Source: Sporosarcina ureae
GTDB lineage: Bacteria; Bacillota; Bacilli; Bacillales_A; Planococcaceae
Assembly (NCBI RefSeq): GCF_002082015.1
Contig: NZ_CP015109.1
Coordinates: 2,323,001 to 2,387,000, forward strand
DNA length: 64,000 nucleotides
Direction: 5' to 3'
Part shown: piece after piece, positions 51,220 through 61,911 of the stretch
Layout of the letters: every line of letters begins with the position of its first letter
Position numbering within the stretch: the first letter of the stretch is position 1
Notes under the pieces: generated by a model
Databases searched by the model: none
Seen by the model: the letters and a program-made list of their open reading frames with translations, nothing else
Told to the model about the DNA's origin: nothing
Position numbers and translations under genes: made by a program

Positions 51220-52740
51220 TTACTTCTGAGCTTCAACAGTCTTGTGCATTGTCTTGTTCTTCGCAAGATTTACGTGCCAAGATAGAGCTTCTTCCAAGAT
51301 GTGTGGAGTTTGTCCGCCCACTTGTTCGCATGCTCTGTTGTAATAATCACGAAGCTCTTCCTTGAAATCAGGGTGCGCACAGTTTTCGATCAACGCTTCT
51401 GCTTTTTGTCTTGGAGCCAAGCCGCGAAGATCCGCGTATCCTTGCTCTGTAACAATTACGTCTACGTCGTGCTCTGTGTGGTCCACGTGAGAAGAGAAAG
51501 GTACGATGGATGACACGTCTCCGCCTTTTGCGTAAGACTTCGTAACAAAAATCGCGATACGTGCGTTACGAGCGAAGTCACCAGATCCTCCGATACCGTT
51601 CATCATGCGTGTTCCGCTAACATGTGTAGAGTTTACGTTTCCGTAGATGTCTAACTCAAGCGCTGTGTTGAATGAAATGATACCCAAACGACGGATTACT
51701 TCCGGGTGGTTTGAGATTTCTTGTGGACGGAATACAAGCTTGTCACGGTATTTAGCGATATCGTCTTTGAAGTTGTCCAAACGTTTTTTAGATAGAGTCA
51801 ATGAAGTAGCAGAAGCGAATTTCACTACGCCATCATCGATCAAGTCGAAGATTGCGTCTTGAAGTACTTCGGAATATACTTCGATATCTTTAAACTCGGA
51901 CGTTCTCATACCGTCAAGTACCGCGTTCGCAACCGAACCAACACCTGATTGAAGAGGCATGAGTGTTTCATCCATACGGCCCAATTTGATCTCATCACGG
52001 AAGAAGTTCAACAAGTTGTTTGCGATCTCTTGTGTCTCTTCGTCTGGAGGAACGATAGGGGAAGGAATATCGCCTTTTTCTGTAAGTACGATTCCGACAA
52101 CCTTCTCAGGGTCTACTTTGATACCTGGTGTACCGATTTTATCTGTTGTACTGTATATAGGAATTTCTTTACGATGGTTTTGAGCATCTGGGATATAGAT
52201 GTCATGTAAGCCTTCAAATTCCATTGGTGCGTTGACGTTCAATTCAATGATGACATGCTTCGCTTCTTGAACGAAAATCGGAGAGTTACCAACAGAACCA
52301 GTCGGAATGATCGATCCGTCTTCTGTAATAGCTGCTGCTTCGATGATTGCATAGTCAACAGGTCCAATTACACCTTGGCGAATCCATTCAGATGTGTGGG
52401 AAAGGTGCTGGTCGATGTAGAATGAGTCACCTGAGTTGATTTTGCCTCGCATTGCCGGGTTACCTTGATAAGGAACACGTAGATTAATTACATCTGCATT
52501 GGCCATCAATTCATCAACGTTCGGGCCCATAGAAGCGCCAGTGAAAACGTTTACTTTGAAGTCCTCAGTTTTGCCTCGTTCTGCTAATGCCAATGGCACG
52601 GCTTTCGCGTCTCCGGACAAAGTAAATCCGCTCAGACCTAGAGACATTCCATCCTCGATCCAAGACGCTGCTTCTTCTGCTGTAACAATTTTGTCTTTCA
52701 GTGCTTCACAACGAAGTACCTTATTTAATTCGTTTGTCAC
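51220..52740 (-). CDS. acetyl-CoA hydrolase/CoA-transferase family protein
   Basis: 506 residues, probably succinyl-CoA:acetate CoA-transferase. The catalytic Glu of the family is expected in the VTEQGYADLRGLAPRQKA region; MNGIGGSGDFARNARIAIFVTKS and the N-terminal GMSLGLSGFTLSGDAKAVP are family features. I place the start at GTG 52740, 8 bases after AAGGTGG; an ATG 8 codons earlier lacks a site. Monocistronic between its own promoter and terminator. Confidence 0.9.
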   Translation of the reverse strand: MTNELNKVLRCEALKDKIVTAEEAASWIEDGMSLGLSGFTLSGDAKAVPLALAERGKTEDFKVNVFTGASMGPNVDELMANADVINLRVPYQGNPAMRGKINSGDSFYIDQHLSHTSEWIRQGVIGPVDYAIIEAAAITEDGSIIPTGSVGNSPIFVQEAKHVIIELNVNAPMEFEGLHDIYIPDAQNHRKEIPIYSTTDKIGTPGIKVDPEKVVGIVLTEKGDIPSPIVPPDEETQEIANNLLNFFRDEIKLGRMDETLMPLQSGVGSVANAVLDGMRTSEFKDIEVYSEVLQDAIFDLIDDGVVKFASATSLTLSKKRLDNFKDDIAKYRDKLVFRPQEISNHPEVIRRLGIISFNTALELDIYGNVNSTHVSGTRMMNGIGGSGDFARNARIAIFVTKSYAKGGDVSSIVPFSSHVDHTEHDVDVIVTEQGYADLRGLAPRQKAEALIENCAHPDFKEELRDYYNRACEQVGGQTPHILEEALSWHVNLAKNKTMHKTVEAQK

Positions 52741-52774
52741 GGTATCATCCACCTTACCTTTCATTTTGTATATA

Positions 52775-52802
52775 ATTCTATCATTTATATAAATAAAATC
52801 AA
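52775..52802 (-). promoter_or_regulatory. promoter of the CoA-transferase gene
   Basis: Minus strand TTGATT, 16 bases, TAGAAT. Confidence 0.55.
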
Positions 52803-52947
52803 CTTAATATTATGAGAACTATACTAATTTTTCCATACGATTGAGAAATACAGTTAAAGTTACACACATGACAAATCGAATGCGAAAGCCATCATAAAGT
52901 ATTCTCTCTTACTCAGAAAATAAGACAGGGGATTCAGGAAACGAGAA

Positions 52948-52961
52948 TAGGGAATTCCCCC
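52948..52961 (+). promoter_or_regulatory. NreC-type operator, upstream
   Basis: TAGGGAATTCCCCC fits the TAGGG-N4-CCCTA motif described for NreC in staphylococci at all but the last two bases. A TATAAT at 52993 would put the site about 50 bp before a start point, typical for an activator. Confidence 0.65.
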
Positions 52962-53052
52962 ATAGGAATGAAAGTAAAAACACGTATACTTGTATAATAT
53001 AAAGAAGTTTTACGAGGTTTGGTTAAAAAGTCCTGTGATTCAGAGTAAATAA

Positions 53053-53066
53053 TAGGGAATTCCCTT
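53053..53066 (+). promoter_or_regulatory. NreC-type operator, downstream
   Basis: TAGGGAATTCCCTT matches all but the last base of the motif. It is exactly 105 bp after the first copy, that is, about ten helical turns, and 97 bp before the narG start. Confidence 0.7.
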
Positions 53067-53162
53067 AGATTAAAATCAGATTAATTAAATTATTTGAGGG
53101 TAAGAAGAGTAGTAGGTCTGTTTCATTTACTGCTACATTCTGAGAAGGAGTGGAATTATTCG

Positions 53163-56100
53163 ATGAAAAAGAGATTCGGATTGAAATATTTTAAACCCGT
53201 CGAGAGTTTTTCTGGAAATTGGTCAGTGCTCGAAGAGAAAAATCGTGATTGGGAAAATATGTACCGACAGCGCTGGTCGCATGACAAAGTGGTGCGTACG
53301 ACGCATGGCGTAAACTGCACAGGCTCTTGTAGCTGGAAAGTTTTCGTCAAGAACGGCATCATCACATGGGAAAATCAGCAAATCGATTATCCTTCCTGCG
53401 GACCGGATATGCCTGAATTCGAACCGCGTGGTTGTCCGCGTGGTGCATCATTTTCTTGGTATGAATACAGCCCATTACGCGTGAAGTATCCTTATATAAG
53501 AGGGAAACTGTGGCGCATGTGGAACGAAGCACTGGAAGAAACGAAAGATCCAGTGAAAGCATGGACAGCGATCGTTGAAGATCCTGAGAAATCCAATGAA
53601 TACAAAAAAGCCCGCGGTAAAGGCGGTCACGTTCGGATTCATTGGCGTGATGCGACGATGCTGATTGCGGCACAACTCATCTATACGGTACAAAAATACG
53701 GTCCGGATCGCGTAGCAGGATTTACACCGATTCCTGCCATGTCAATGGTCAGTTATGCATCAGGCGCGCGTTTCATTTCATTGCTCGGTGGCGAGATGCT
53801 CAGTTTCTACGACTGGTATGCAGATCTACCACCGTCCTCTCCACAAATCTGGGGTGAGCAGACAGATGTACCAGAATCGAGTGACTGGTTCAACGCAGGC
53901 TATATCATCATGTGGGGCTCCAATGTTCCGCTTACACGGACACCAGATGCGCACTTCATGACGGAAGTTCGCTATAAAGGAACGAAAGTAGTCTCGGTTG
54001 CACCCGATTATGCGGAAAGCGTAGTGCACGCCGACGACTGGATTGGGGCGAACCCGGGAACAGACGCAGCAGTTGCTCAAGCTATGACGCATGTTATTTT
54101 GGATGAATTCTATCAGAAACGTAAAGAACCAACATTTATAAACTATGCCAAACAATACACGGACATGCCCTTCTTGATTCTACTAGATCCGCATGAAGAT
54201 TCCTATAAAGCCGGACGTTTCTTGCGTGCAAGCGATCTTGGACAGCAATCGGCACACGCTGAATGGAAACCCGTCATATTTGATGAAGCGAAAGATGAAA
54301 TCATCGTTCCAAACGGCACGATGGGGCAACGCTGGGAAGAAGACGTCAAGTGGAATTTGCAACTAGAAAACGAAGATGGCACACGCGTTGAGCCTGCATT
54401 ATCTATCGAAAAGCAAGCAGAACAATGGCATGAAATTCATTTCCCGTACTTCGATAACCGAGGAAATGGCACATTCAAACGCCCGATTCCAGCGATGAAA
54501 GTACAATTCGCTGACGGCACAGAGCGTTTAGTGACTACAACATATGATGTCATGCTGAGTCAGTACGGTGTCAACCGGATCGACAGTGAGCTAGAGGCGA
54601 CAGGTTATGACGATGTGACTTCTATCTATACACCGGCTTGGCAAGAAGCGATCACGAATGTGAAACCGGAACTCGTTACGCAAATCGCCATGGAGTTCGC
54701 GCAAAATGCCGTCGACACAGGTGGCCGTTCGATGATTATTATGGGCGCAGGCATCAATCACTGGTTCAACAGTGACACGATCTACCGCGCGATCCTTAAC
54801 TTGGTGACGTTGACAGCTTCACAAGGAGTGAACGGCGGAGGTTGGGCGCATTACGTAGGACAAGAGAAATGTCGTCCAATCGAAGGTTGGAGCACGATTG
54901 CCTTCGCGAAAGATTGGCAAGGACCACCACGTCTGCAAAACGCTACCTCATTCTTCTACTTTGCGACGGACCAATGGAAGTATGAAGAAGCGGGGACAGA
55001 TACATTGATGTCGCCACTTGGCGGTGAAGCAAGATACCAGCATCCGGCAGACTATAACGTACTGGCGGCGCGTCTCGGCTGGTTGCCATCTTATCCTCAG
55101 TTCAATAAAAATAGTTTATTGCTCGTGGAAGAAGCGGCGAAGCTTGGGAAGACGGATACAAAGGAAGTCGTTTCACATGTCGTCGATCAACTTAAATCCG
55201 GTGAATTACAATTCGCAGCGGAAGATCCAGGTGCACCGGAAAACTTCCCGCGTTCATTATTCGTCTGGCGCTCGAACTTGATCTCCAGTTCCGCAAAAGG
55301 ACAAGAATACTTCATGCGACACTTACTCGGCGCTTCGGACGGCTTGCTTGCGACGCCGAACGAAGATATGAAACCGAAAGAAATGGTTTGGCGCGATGAA
55401 GTGGAAGGCAAGCTCGACCTATTAGTAGCGCTCGATTTCCGTATGACCGCGACGCCACTTTATGCAGATCTCGTACTTCCGGCTGCGACATGGTATGAAA
55501 AAGTGGATTTATCTTCCACTGATATGCATCCATTCGTCCATCCATTCAATCCGGCAGTTAACCCATTATGGGAATCCAAATCGGATTGGGATATTTACCG
55601 CGAAATCGCAAAAACGTTCTCGACACTTGCGGAAACGCATTTGCCAGGCGTCTATAAAGACTTAGTCACATCTCCTCTAGCACATGACTCGGTTCAGGAA
55701 ATTTCTCAGCCGATGGGCGAGGTGCATGACTGGAGTAAAGGTGAAATCGAAGCCATTCCTGGCAAAACGATGCCGGGCATGACCATCGTAGAGCGTGACT
55801 TTACGAAGATCTATGATAAATACATTACGCTTGGGCCTTTATTGTCCACAGGGAAAACGGGCGCGCATGGTGTCAGTTTCTCCGTCGCGGATGAATATGA
55901 AATGATGAAAGGAATTAACGGTATTTATGAGGATGATACCGTGAAAGACGGCTTGCCTAAATTGTACACAGCGAAACATGCAGCAGAAGCGATGTTGACC
56001 TTATCTTCCGCAACAAACGGTCGCGTGTCGCAACGTGCATTTGAAGCAGCGGAGCACGACACGGGCGTGGAATTGAAAGATATTTCGGCAGACCGCGCAG

Positions 56101-56837
56101 CAGAACGATTCACATTCGCAGGCATTACCGCACAACCGCGTGAAGTCATTCCAACACCAGTCTTCAGTGGTTCCAATAAACTCGGCAGACGCTACTCGCC
56201 GTTTACAACAAATATCGAACGTCTCGTGCCATTCCGGACGTTGACGGGAAGACAGCATTTCTACGTCGATCACGAATTATTCCTAGGATTCGGTGAAGCA
56301 TTGCCAGTCTATAAACCGACGCTTCCGCCATTTGTTTTCGCAGATCGTGATGCAGATATTAAAGGTGGACAAGATGCACTCGTACTGCGCTACTTAACAC
56401 CGCACGGCAAGTGGAATATTCACTCGACATACCAGGACAACCAGCACATGTTGACGTTGTTCCGTGGAGGTCCAACCGTTTGGTTATCGAATCTCGATGC
56501 AGAAGAGCACGGAATCGACGACAATGCATGGCTCGAAGTATATAACCGAAACGGGGTCGTCAATGCACGTGCCGTGGTCAGTCACAGAATGCCTAAAGGT
56601 ACGATGTTTATGTACCACGCACAGGATAAGCATATTCAGATGCCTGGCTCGGAAATCACCGAGCAACGCGGAGGAAGCCATAATGCGCCGACGCGAATTC
56701 ACATGAAGCCGACTCAAATGGTAGGCGGCTATGCACAGCTCAGTTATGGATTCAACTACTACGGGCCGATCGGTAATCAACGTGATGTCTACGTCGCAGT
56801 CCGTAAGATGAAGGAGGTCAATTGGCTTGAAAATTAA
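53163..56837 (+). CDS. narG: respiratory nitrate reductase alpha subunit
   Basis: 1224 residues, Mo-bis-MGD catalytic subunit of membrane-bound nitrate reductase, facing the cytoplasm. The FS0 [4Fe-4S] ligands are His 48, Cys 52, Cys 56 and Cys 91, one off the E. coli positions. The Mo-ligand Asp lies in FYDWYADLPP. ATG 53163 follows GAGAAGGAG; the frame opens earlier without a site. It overlaps narH by 11 bp. Two NreC-type sites upstream suggest induction by low oxygen and nitrate. Confidence 0.97.
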   Translation: MKKRFGLKYFKPVESFSGNWSVLEEKNRDWENMYRQRWSHDKVVRTTHGVNCTGSCSWKVFVKNGIITWENQQIDYPSCGPDMPEFEPRGCPRGASFSWYEYSPLRVKYPYIRGKLWRMWNEALEETKDPVKAWTAIVEDPEKSNEYKKARGKGGHVRIHWRDATMLIAAQLIYTVQKYGPDRVAGFTPIPAMSMVSYASGARFISLLGGEMLSFYDWYADLPPSSPQIWGEQTDVPESSDWFNAGYIIMWGSNVPLTRTPDAHFMTEVRYKGTKVVSVAPDYAESVVHADDWIGANPGTDAAVAQAMTHVILDEFYQKRKEPTFINYAKQYTDMPFLILLDPHEDSYKAGRFLRASDLGQQSAHAEWKPVIFDEAKDEIIVPNGTMGQRWEEDVKWNLQLENEDGTRVEPALSIEKQAEQWHEIHFPYFDNRGNGTFKRPIPAMKVQFADGTERLVTTTYDVMLSQYGVNRIDSELEATGYDDVTSIYTPAWQEAITNVKPELVTQIAMEFAQNAVDTGGRSMIIMGAGINHWFNSDTIYRAILNLVTLTASQGVNGGGWAHYVGQEKCRPIEGWSTIAFAKDWQGPPRLQNATSFFYFATDQWKYEEAGTDTLMSPLGGEARYQHPADYNVLAARLGWLPSYPQFNKNSLLLVEEAAKLGKTDTKEVVSHVVDQLKSGELQFAAEDPGAPENFPRSLFVWRSNLISSSAKGQEYFMRHLLGASDGLLATPNEDMKPKEMVWRDEVEGKLDLLVALDFRMTATPLYADLVLPAATWYEKVDLSSTDMHPFVHPFNPAVNPLWESKSDWDIYREIAKTFSTLAETHLPGVYKDLVTSPLAHDSVQEISQPMGEVHDWSKGEIEAIPGKTMPGMTIVERDFTKIYDKYITLGPLLSTGKTGAHGVSFSVADEYEMMKGINGIYEDDTVKDGLPKLYTAKHAAEAMLTLSSATNGRVSQRAFEAAEHDTGVELKDISADRAAERFTFAGITAQPREVIPTPVFSGSNKLGRRYSPFTTNIERLVPFRTLTGRQHFYVDHELFLGFGEALPVYKPTLPPFVFADRDADIKGGQDALVLRYLTPHGKWNIHSTYQDNQHMLTLFRGGPTVWLSNLDAEEHGIDDNAWLEVYNRNGVVNARAVVSHRMPKGTMFMYHAQDKHIQMPGSEITEQRGGSHNAPTRIHMKPTQMVGGYAQLSYGFNYYGPIGNQRDVYVAVRKMKEVNWLEN

Positions 56838-58443
56838 AGCGCAAGTTGCGATGGTGATGAACTTAGACAAGTGTATTGGGTGTCATACATGTAGTGTGAC
56901 GTGTAAAACGACATGGACGAACCGTGAAGGTGCCGAGTATATGTGGTTCAATAACGTAGAAACGAAACCGGGGATCGGCTACCCGAAACGCTGGGAAGAC
57001 CAGGAACTCTATAAGGGTGGCTGGCAGTTGCGAAAAGGGAAATTGGAATTGAAATCGGGTTCTAAACTATCGAAAATCGCACTCGGTAAAATCTTCTACA
57101 ATCCCGATATGCCTGAAATGAAAGATTACTACGAGCCATGGACGTACGACTATGAAAAATTAACATCCGCACCGGATCAAGAACATACGCCGGTGGCACG
57201 TGCAAAGTCTGTAGTCACAGGCGAATACATGGCTCCAGAGTGGGGCCCGAACTGGGAAGATCAGTTAGCTGGTGCACATATTACCGGACCAACTGACCCG
57301 AATATCGAGAAAATTGAAGAAGAAATTAAATTCAACTTTGAACAAGCATTCATGATGTACTTGCCACGACTATGCGAACACTGCTTGAACCCGAGCTGTG
57401 TAGCTTCTTGTCCATCAGGTGCTATGTACAAGCGTGACGAGGACGGAATCGTTCTGGTCGATCAGGAAGCATGTCGCGGATGGCGCTACTGTATGACCGG
57501 TTGCCCGTACAAGAAAGTGTACTTCAACTGGAAAACGAATAAAGCCGAGAAGTGTACGTTCTGTTTCCCGCGCGTGGAATCTGGTTTGCCGACAGTTTGT
57601 TCCGAGACATGTACAGGTCGAATCCGCTATCTAGGTGTCTTGCTTTACGACGCAGACCGCGTGCAAGAAGCTGCATCTACACCGGATCCGAAAGACTTGT
57701 ACCAAGCACAATGTGATTTGTTCTTAGATCCGCATGATCCGGAAGTCATCGAGCAAGCAATCAACGATGGCATTTCCGAAGACTGGATTGACGCAGCACA
57801 GAACTCACCTGTTTATAAATTAGCGATTGAATACAAGCTAGCATTCCCATTGCACCCGGAATACCGGACGTTGCCGATGGTGTGGTACGTTCCACCGCTT
57901 AGCCCGATCATGAACTACTTTGAAGGTAAAGACTCCATCAAAAACCCGGACATGATTTTCCCGGCTATCGAAGAAATGCGAATCCCGCTTCAATATTTAG
58001 CTAATATGCTAACGGCTGGAGATGTGGATATCGTCAAGGGAGGCTTGCAACGTATGGCTATGATGCGTTCGTATATGCGTGCGGTTTCTTCAGGCAAGGA
58101 CTTCGACGAATCTAAACTAGAGCGTGTTGGATTGACAGCGAAACAAACGAAGCAAATGTATCGTTTGCTTGCCATTGCGAAATACGAAGATCGTTTTGTG
58201 ATTCCGACTTCACATAAAGAAAGTCAGATGAACGTTTACCGTTCCCAAGGTTCTGCGGGATACGACGGCATGGGTACGTACGGTGAACAAGCACCTGCTC
58301 AAAATCCGTATTCTTCATTCTCTGTAATGGGCTCAGACGGAGGGTGTGACGGTTGTGGACCTGTAACTCCGGGAGCTGCTCCAGTGAAAACGGGCAAGCA
58401 AATCTATGAAGAGAATTTCTATGGGGGGATCTGGCGTGATTAA
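56827..58443 (+). CDS. narH: respiratory nitrate reductase beta subunit
   Basis: 538 residues, electron-transfer subunit with three [4Fe-4S] and one [3Fe-4S] cluster. The cysteine groups are visible as CIGCHTCSVTC, CEHCLNPSCVASC, CRGWRYCMTGC and CTFC with the later CSETC; the Trp in the third group marks the [3Fe-4S] site. TTG start after AAGGAGG. It is about 50 residues longer than B. subtilis NarH, through a Gly- and Cys-containing tail (GGCDGCGP). Confidence 0.97.
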   Translation: MKIKAQVAMVMNLDKCIGCHTCSVTCKTTWTNREGAEYMWFNNVETKPGIGYPKRWEDQELYKGGWQLRKGKLELKSGSKLSKIALGKIFYNPDMPEMKDYYEPWTYDYEKLTSAPDQEHTPVARAKSVVTGEYMAPEWGPNWEDQLAGAHITGPTDPNIEKIEEEIKFNFEQAFMMYLPRLCEHCLNPSCVASCPSGAMYKRDEDGIVLVDQEACRGWRYCMTGCPYKKVYFNWKTNKAEKCTFCFPRVESGLPTVCSETCTGRIRYLGVLLYDADRVQEAASTPDPKDLYQAQCDLFLDPHDPEVIEQAINDGISEDWIDAAQNSPVYKLAIEYKLAFPLHPEYRTLPMVWYVPPLSPIMNYFEGKDSIKNPDMIFPAIEEMRIPLQYLANMLTAGDVDIVKGGLQRMAMMRSYMRAVSSGKDFDESKLERVGLTAKQTKQMYRLLAIAKYEDRFVIPTSHKESQMNVYRSQGSAGYDGMGTYGEQAPAQNPYSSFSVMGSDGGCDGCGPVTPGAAPVKTGKQIYEENFYGGIWRD

Positions 58444-59005
58444 TCTTGATCTCTTATATGAAAAGAAGCATATCTTCGGCTTTTTCTCCCATCAACTGAA
58501 CTACCCAGAAAAGCTGACATTCCATCCAAATATGTGGGATGAGTATATAACAGAAGATGCTGCAGGTTACGAGGACCTGCAGCTCTACTGGGAAGCAATG
58601 CAAACATACAGTTTGGATGAAATACAGGAGATGTACACGTACACATTCGATTTTCAAAAAGACGCTACACTGTTTATGACCTATGTAAAATTTTCAGACT
58701 CGAAAGAGCGTGGTCAGACGCTGGCGCAGTTAAAAGTGTTATACGAAATGTTCGGGCTCGAAATGCCGGATGAAGAACTATCTGACTTGCTTCCGTTAAT
58801 GTGTGAATTTATTTATGCAGCTGAATGGAAGGGAGATCCGCGAGCGCAACAGAGCTTCACGATGTTGCTTGCGGTCATCGAGGACGGTTCGTACTTCTTG
58901 ATGAAAGCACTTGAGAAGTATGAAAGTCCATGGCTACATTTGATCCGTGCACTGCGTGAAACATGTAAATCATGTATTCAACGGGAGGTTTCCGCTAATG
59001 ACTAG
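58436..59005 (+). CDS. narJ: nitrate reductase chaperone
   Basis: 189 residues, the cytosolic TorD-family chaperone that holds NarGH until the Mo cofactor is inserted. All-helical, with the PLMCEFIYAAEW segment. GTG 58436 is 7 bases after GGGGGG and overlaps the narH stop. An ATG further upstream would lie deep in narH. Confidence 0.92.
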   Translation: MINLDLLYEKKHIFGFFSHQLNYPEKLTFHPNMWDEYITEDAAGYEDLQLYWEAMQTYSLDEIQEMYTYTFDFQKDATLFMTYVKFSDSKERGQTLAQLKVLYEMFGLEMPDEELSDLLPLMCEFIYAAEWKGDPRAQQSFTMLLAVIEDGSYFLMKALEKYESPWLHLIRALRETCKSCIQREVSAND

Positions 59006-59693
59006 TCAATTCTTGTGGGTCATTTTTCCTTATATCTGTATCGCGGTATTTATTGTAGGGCATATTTTCCGTTACCGTAATGACCAATTCGGCTGGACCG
59101 CGAAGTCGAGTGAGTTTATTGAAAAGAAACAATTAATGATCGGTAGTTTGCTGTTCCACATCGGAATCTTCCCCGTTATTTTAGGTCATGTGGCGGGACT
59201 TGGGATTCCAAAAGAGTGGACACGTGCCATGGGAATCAGTGACCATATGTACCATATCGGTGCCGTATGGGGTGGTGGATTTTTTGGAGTCGTTACATTC
59301 GCCGGAATGATTATTTTAACATCCCGTCGTTTCACGAAGAAAAATGTACGCCATCTATCTTCTCGATCCGATTTAATTGTCAATTCGTTGTTGCTGTTGA
59401 TCGTATTCCTCGGTGTCTACAGCTCATTGATTACGAACACGATGACACCGGGATTTGATTACCGTGATACGATTTCGGTCTGGTTCAGGTCGTTACTCAT
59501 ATTCCAACCGGAAGCCGCGTTCATGGCATCAGTTCCCATTATGTTTAAGCTTCATGTTTTGACTGGATTCCTCATTTTTGCGATGTGGCCATTCACGCGC
59601 CTTGTGCACGTGTGGAGTGTGCCATTGAATTATGTAGGTAGAAGTTATATCCTATATAGAAAACATCAGCCGACCAAACAATCACCTCGGTAA
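58998..59693 (+). CDS. narI: respiratory nitrate reductase gamma subunit (cytochrome b)
   Basis: 231 residues, five membrane helices, quinol-oxidising diheme cytochrome b that anchors NarGH. Heme ligands are expected among the conserved His of HIFRYRNDQF, LLFHIGIFPVILGHVAG, and the C-terminal LHVLTGFLIFAMWPFTRLVH. ATG 58998 is 9 bases after GGAGG and overlaps narJ by 8 bp. Confidence 0.95.
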   Translation: MTSQFLWVIFPYICIAVFIVGHIFRYRNDQFGWTAKSSEFIEKKQLMIGSLLFHIGIFPVILGHVAGLGIPKEWTRAMGISDHMYHIGAVWGGGFFGVVTFAGMIILTSRRFTKKNVRHLSSRSDLIVNSLLLLIVFLGVYSSLITNTMTPGFDYRDTISVWFRSLLIFQPEAAFMASVPIMFKLHVLTGFLIFAMWPFTRLVHVWSVPLNYVGRSYILYRKHQPTKQSPR

Positions 59694-59722
59694 GCGAATG
59701 ATAAATAATGGGAGATTAAGCT

Positions 59723-60202
59723 ATGACGGGACAAGCAAATAGTACTTTCCAACTGGCGATTGACGAATTGAAGGAAACGCTTCATGCGGATTTCATTGGC
59801 TTAGCGTTAGTGGATTTGAAGAAATATCATCACGACTTTAGATGGCGATATGTAACGGGGAATATCAGTTCACGCTATCGTAGAATTGTCCTTCAATCAG
59901 GAAAAGGTGTGGCAGGAATTGTTTTCAAGACAGGAAAACCGATGAGTATCGAGAACGTAGACGTAAGTGTAATGGATGGAGATCTCTATAACTATCCAAT
60001 TGTCGTATTTGAAAAGCTAAAAAGTTTTGGCGCGATCCCACTATTCCTTAATGATCATGTGCAAGGCGTACTTTTGATTGGCTATCGTGAAGCGAACCGG
60101 TTAACGGCTGACAAGTTTGAGCAATTCAAGCATGCAGTAGGACCTCAATTCGGACCGTTTCACATGAAGGAGCGATTGAAAGATGACATTATTGAACAAT
60201 GA
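59723..60202 (+). CDS. nreA: nitrate-binding GAF protein
   Basis: 159 residues, a single GAF domain (about 5-140). In staphylococci NreA binds nitrate and restrains the NreB kinase until nitrate is present. Family features are FKTGKPMSIENVD and the strand IPLFLNDHVQGVLLIGYRE. It begins 29 bp after narI and overlaps nreB by 20 bp, linking nitrate sensing to the reductase operon. Confidence 0.92.
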   Translation: MTGQANSTFQLAIDELKETLHADFIGLALVDLKKYHHDFRWRYVTGNISSRYRRIVLQSGKGVAGIVFKTGKPMSIENVDVSVMDGDLYNYPIVVFEKLKSFGAIPLFLNDHVQGVLLIGYREANRLTADKFEQFKHAVGPQFGPFHMKERLKDDIIEQ

Positions 60203-61265
60203 CCAACTGACGACTATGCTGCATAAATTATACGATCGTACGACAGAAGCAATGTTCTTTTTCGGCTCGAACGGTGAGATCCTATCCATGAATGAAGCGG
60301 CGAAACAAATTATGGAGCCCGCGCTCTATGAAAAAATGCTACAAGGTGAAGCCGACGCGATGTGTCTTACATGCCGCGGCTTTACGAGCGAAGAGGAACA
60401 AATGACGTGTGTCTCATGTTTTATGGAGAAACCACAACAAACAATATCTTCATTCCAACTATATTTGGAGACGAAAGACCTTGGCGTACAACCATACAGC
60501 GCGACGTATCAGGTGTTAGATGAAGAGAACTATGTGTCCATGCTAATGTTGCGCAATTTAACGCGACAAACCCAGACGTCCGAAGTTCTCCATCAAAAGT
60601 TGCGTATGCAACAAGTCATTTTGGCGCAGGAAAACGAACGCAAACGTATTTCACGCGAGCTGCATGACAGTGTAGCGCAGGAGATGCTCAGTTCACTCGT
60701 CGATTTACGCGTATTGAAATATATGGGCATGACGGAAAAAGCGCTCGAGAAGTTGCGTCAAACGGAAGGTTCATTGATGCGCTTGCTCGATGAGATTCGT
60801 CATTTATCCGTCGAACTGCGACCGGCTGTACTCGATGATTTTGGACTGGATGCTGCTTTTCGAACGCACATCAAGAATCTGGAAAAGAATTACGGATTGT
60901 ATGTTCATTTCGAATCCGATTTGAGAGAATGTCGTTATGAAGGTGCGATTGAAACGGTTGCCTATCGTATCGGCCAAGAAGCGATTCTCAACTCCATGAA
61001 ATATGCTCAAGTAGAAGATGTCTTTTTAACATTGAATGAAGTCGATGGCCAGCTGCAAATAACAGTATTAGATGAAGGTGTCGGCTTCGATATCAATGAC
61101 TTTACACCGCAAGGCACGGGCCTTGGTCTGTATGGCATGAAAGAACGGGTGGAACTAGTAGGTGGTAATTTGACAATCGCTTCTAGTCAACAAAAAGGCA
61201 CGACAGTCCAAGCGACCATTCCACTGAAGAAGGAGAGAGCAACAAGTGAAAATCATAATAGCTGA
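60183..61265 (+). CDS. nreB: oxygen-sensing histidine kinase
   Basis: 360 residues, cytosolic. The N-terminal PAS-like domain has Cys 61, 64, 76 and 79 (CLTC and CVSC), the four ligands of the oxygen-labile [4Fe-4S] cluster in NreB. The phosphoacceptor is His 161 in [11 protein letters not shown] (HisKA_3), and the ATPase G-boxes DEGVGF and GTGLGLYGM follow. Without oxygen the intact cluster switches on autophosphorylation. Confidence 0.95.
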   Translation: MTLLNNDQLTTMLHKLYDRTTEAMFFFGSNGEILSMNEAAKQIMEPALYEKMLQGEADAMCLTCRGFTSEEEQMTCVSCFMEKPQQTISSFQLYLETKDLGVQPYSATYQVLDEENYVSMLMLRNLTRQTQTSEVLHQKLRMQQVILAQENERKRISRELHDSVAQEMLSSLVDLRVLKYMGMTEKALEKLRQTEGSLMRLLDEIRHLSVELRPAVLDDFGLDAAFRTHIKNLEKNYGLYVHFESDLRECRYEGAIETVAYRIGQEAILNSMKYAQVEDVFLTLNEVDGQLQITVLDEGVGFDINDFTPQGTGLGLYGMKERVELVGGNLTIASSQQKGTTVQATIPLKKERATSENHNS

Positions 61266-61896
61266 TGATCATGCAGTCGTCCGCACAGGGTTCATGCATA
61301 TATTGAATTTCCAAGACGATATGGAAGTCGTGGCCACGGCGGCAGATGGATTGGAAGCATATGAACTAGTTGCAAAGCACAGACCCGATATTATTTTACT
61401 GGATCTTAGCATGCCTCCTGGCCAAAGTGGATTGATTGCGACAGGTAAAATTCATGAAGATTTTCCCGAAACCAAAATCGTCATTTTAACGATGTACGAT
61501 GATGAGGAGTATATGTTTCATGTACTGAAAAACGGTGCAGCAGGCTATATTTTGAAAAATGCTCCTGATGAAGAGTTGCTACACGCCATTCGTGAAGTAT
61601 ACGACGGCGGGACGTATGTTCATCCGTCTATGGCGACGTCGCTTGTGAGGGAGTTTGTGAAGAAAGGAACGAAAGAGGCAGAAGAAAATGATCCGTTCAA
61701 GATTTTATCTAAACGGGAAGTCGAAATTCTGCCTTTGGTCGCAAAAGGTTACGGGAATAAGGAAATTGCAGAAATGCTGTATATTTCCGTCAAGACTGTA
61801 GAAGCGCATAAAGCGAAAATGATGGACAAACTGCATTTGAAGAGCCGTCCGGAACTCGTCGAATATGCGCTGCGCAAGAAACTTTTGAATTTCTAA
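61246..61896 (+). CDS. nreC: NarL/LuxR-family response regulator
   Basis: 216 residues. Receiver domain with acidic residues at 7-8 and phospho-Asp 53 (LLDLSMPPG), and a C-terminal LuxR-type helix-turn-helix (about 145-205; [17 protein letters not shown]). Phosphorylated NreC is expected to activate narG through the two TAGGG-N4-CCC sites. GTG start within the end of nreB. Confidence 0.95.
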   Translation: MKIIIADDHAVVRTGFMHILNFQDDMEVVATAADGLEAYELVAKHRPDIILLDLSMPPGQSGLIATGKIHEDFPETKIVILTMYDDEEYMFHVLKNGAAGYILKNAPDEELLHAIREVYDGGTYVHPSMATSLVREFVKKGTKEAEENDPFKILSKREVEILPLVAKGYGNKEIAEMLYISVKTVEAHKAKMMDKLHLKSRPELVEYALRKKLLNF

Positions 61897-61911
61897 ATGA
61901 AGAGGTGAAGG

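Noticed and set aside
53156-56870. Several antisense open frames over narG
   Set aside because: They mirror the codon structure of a long conserved gene and lack ribosome binding sites.
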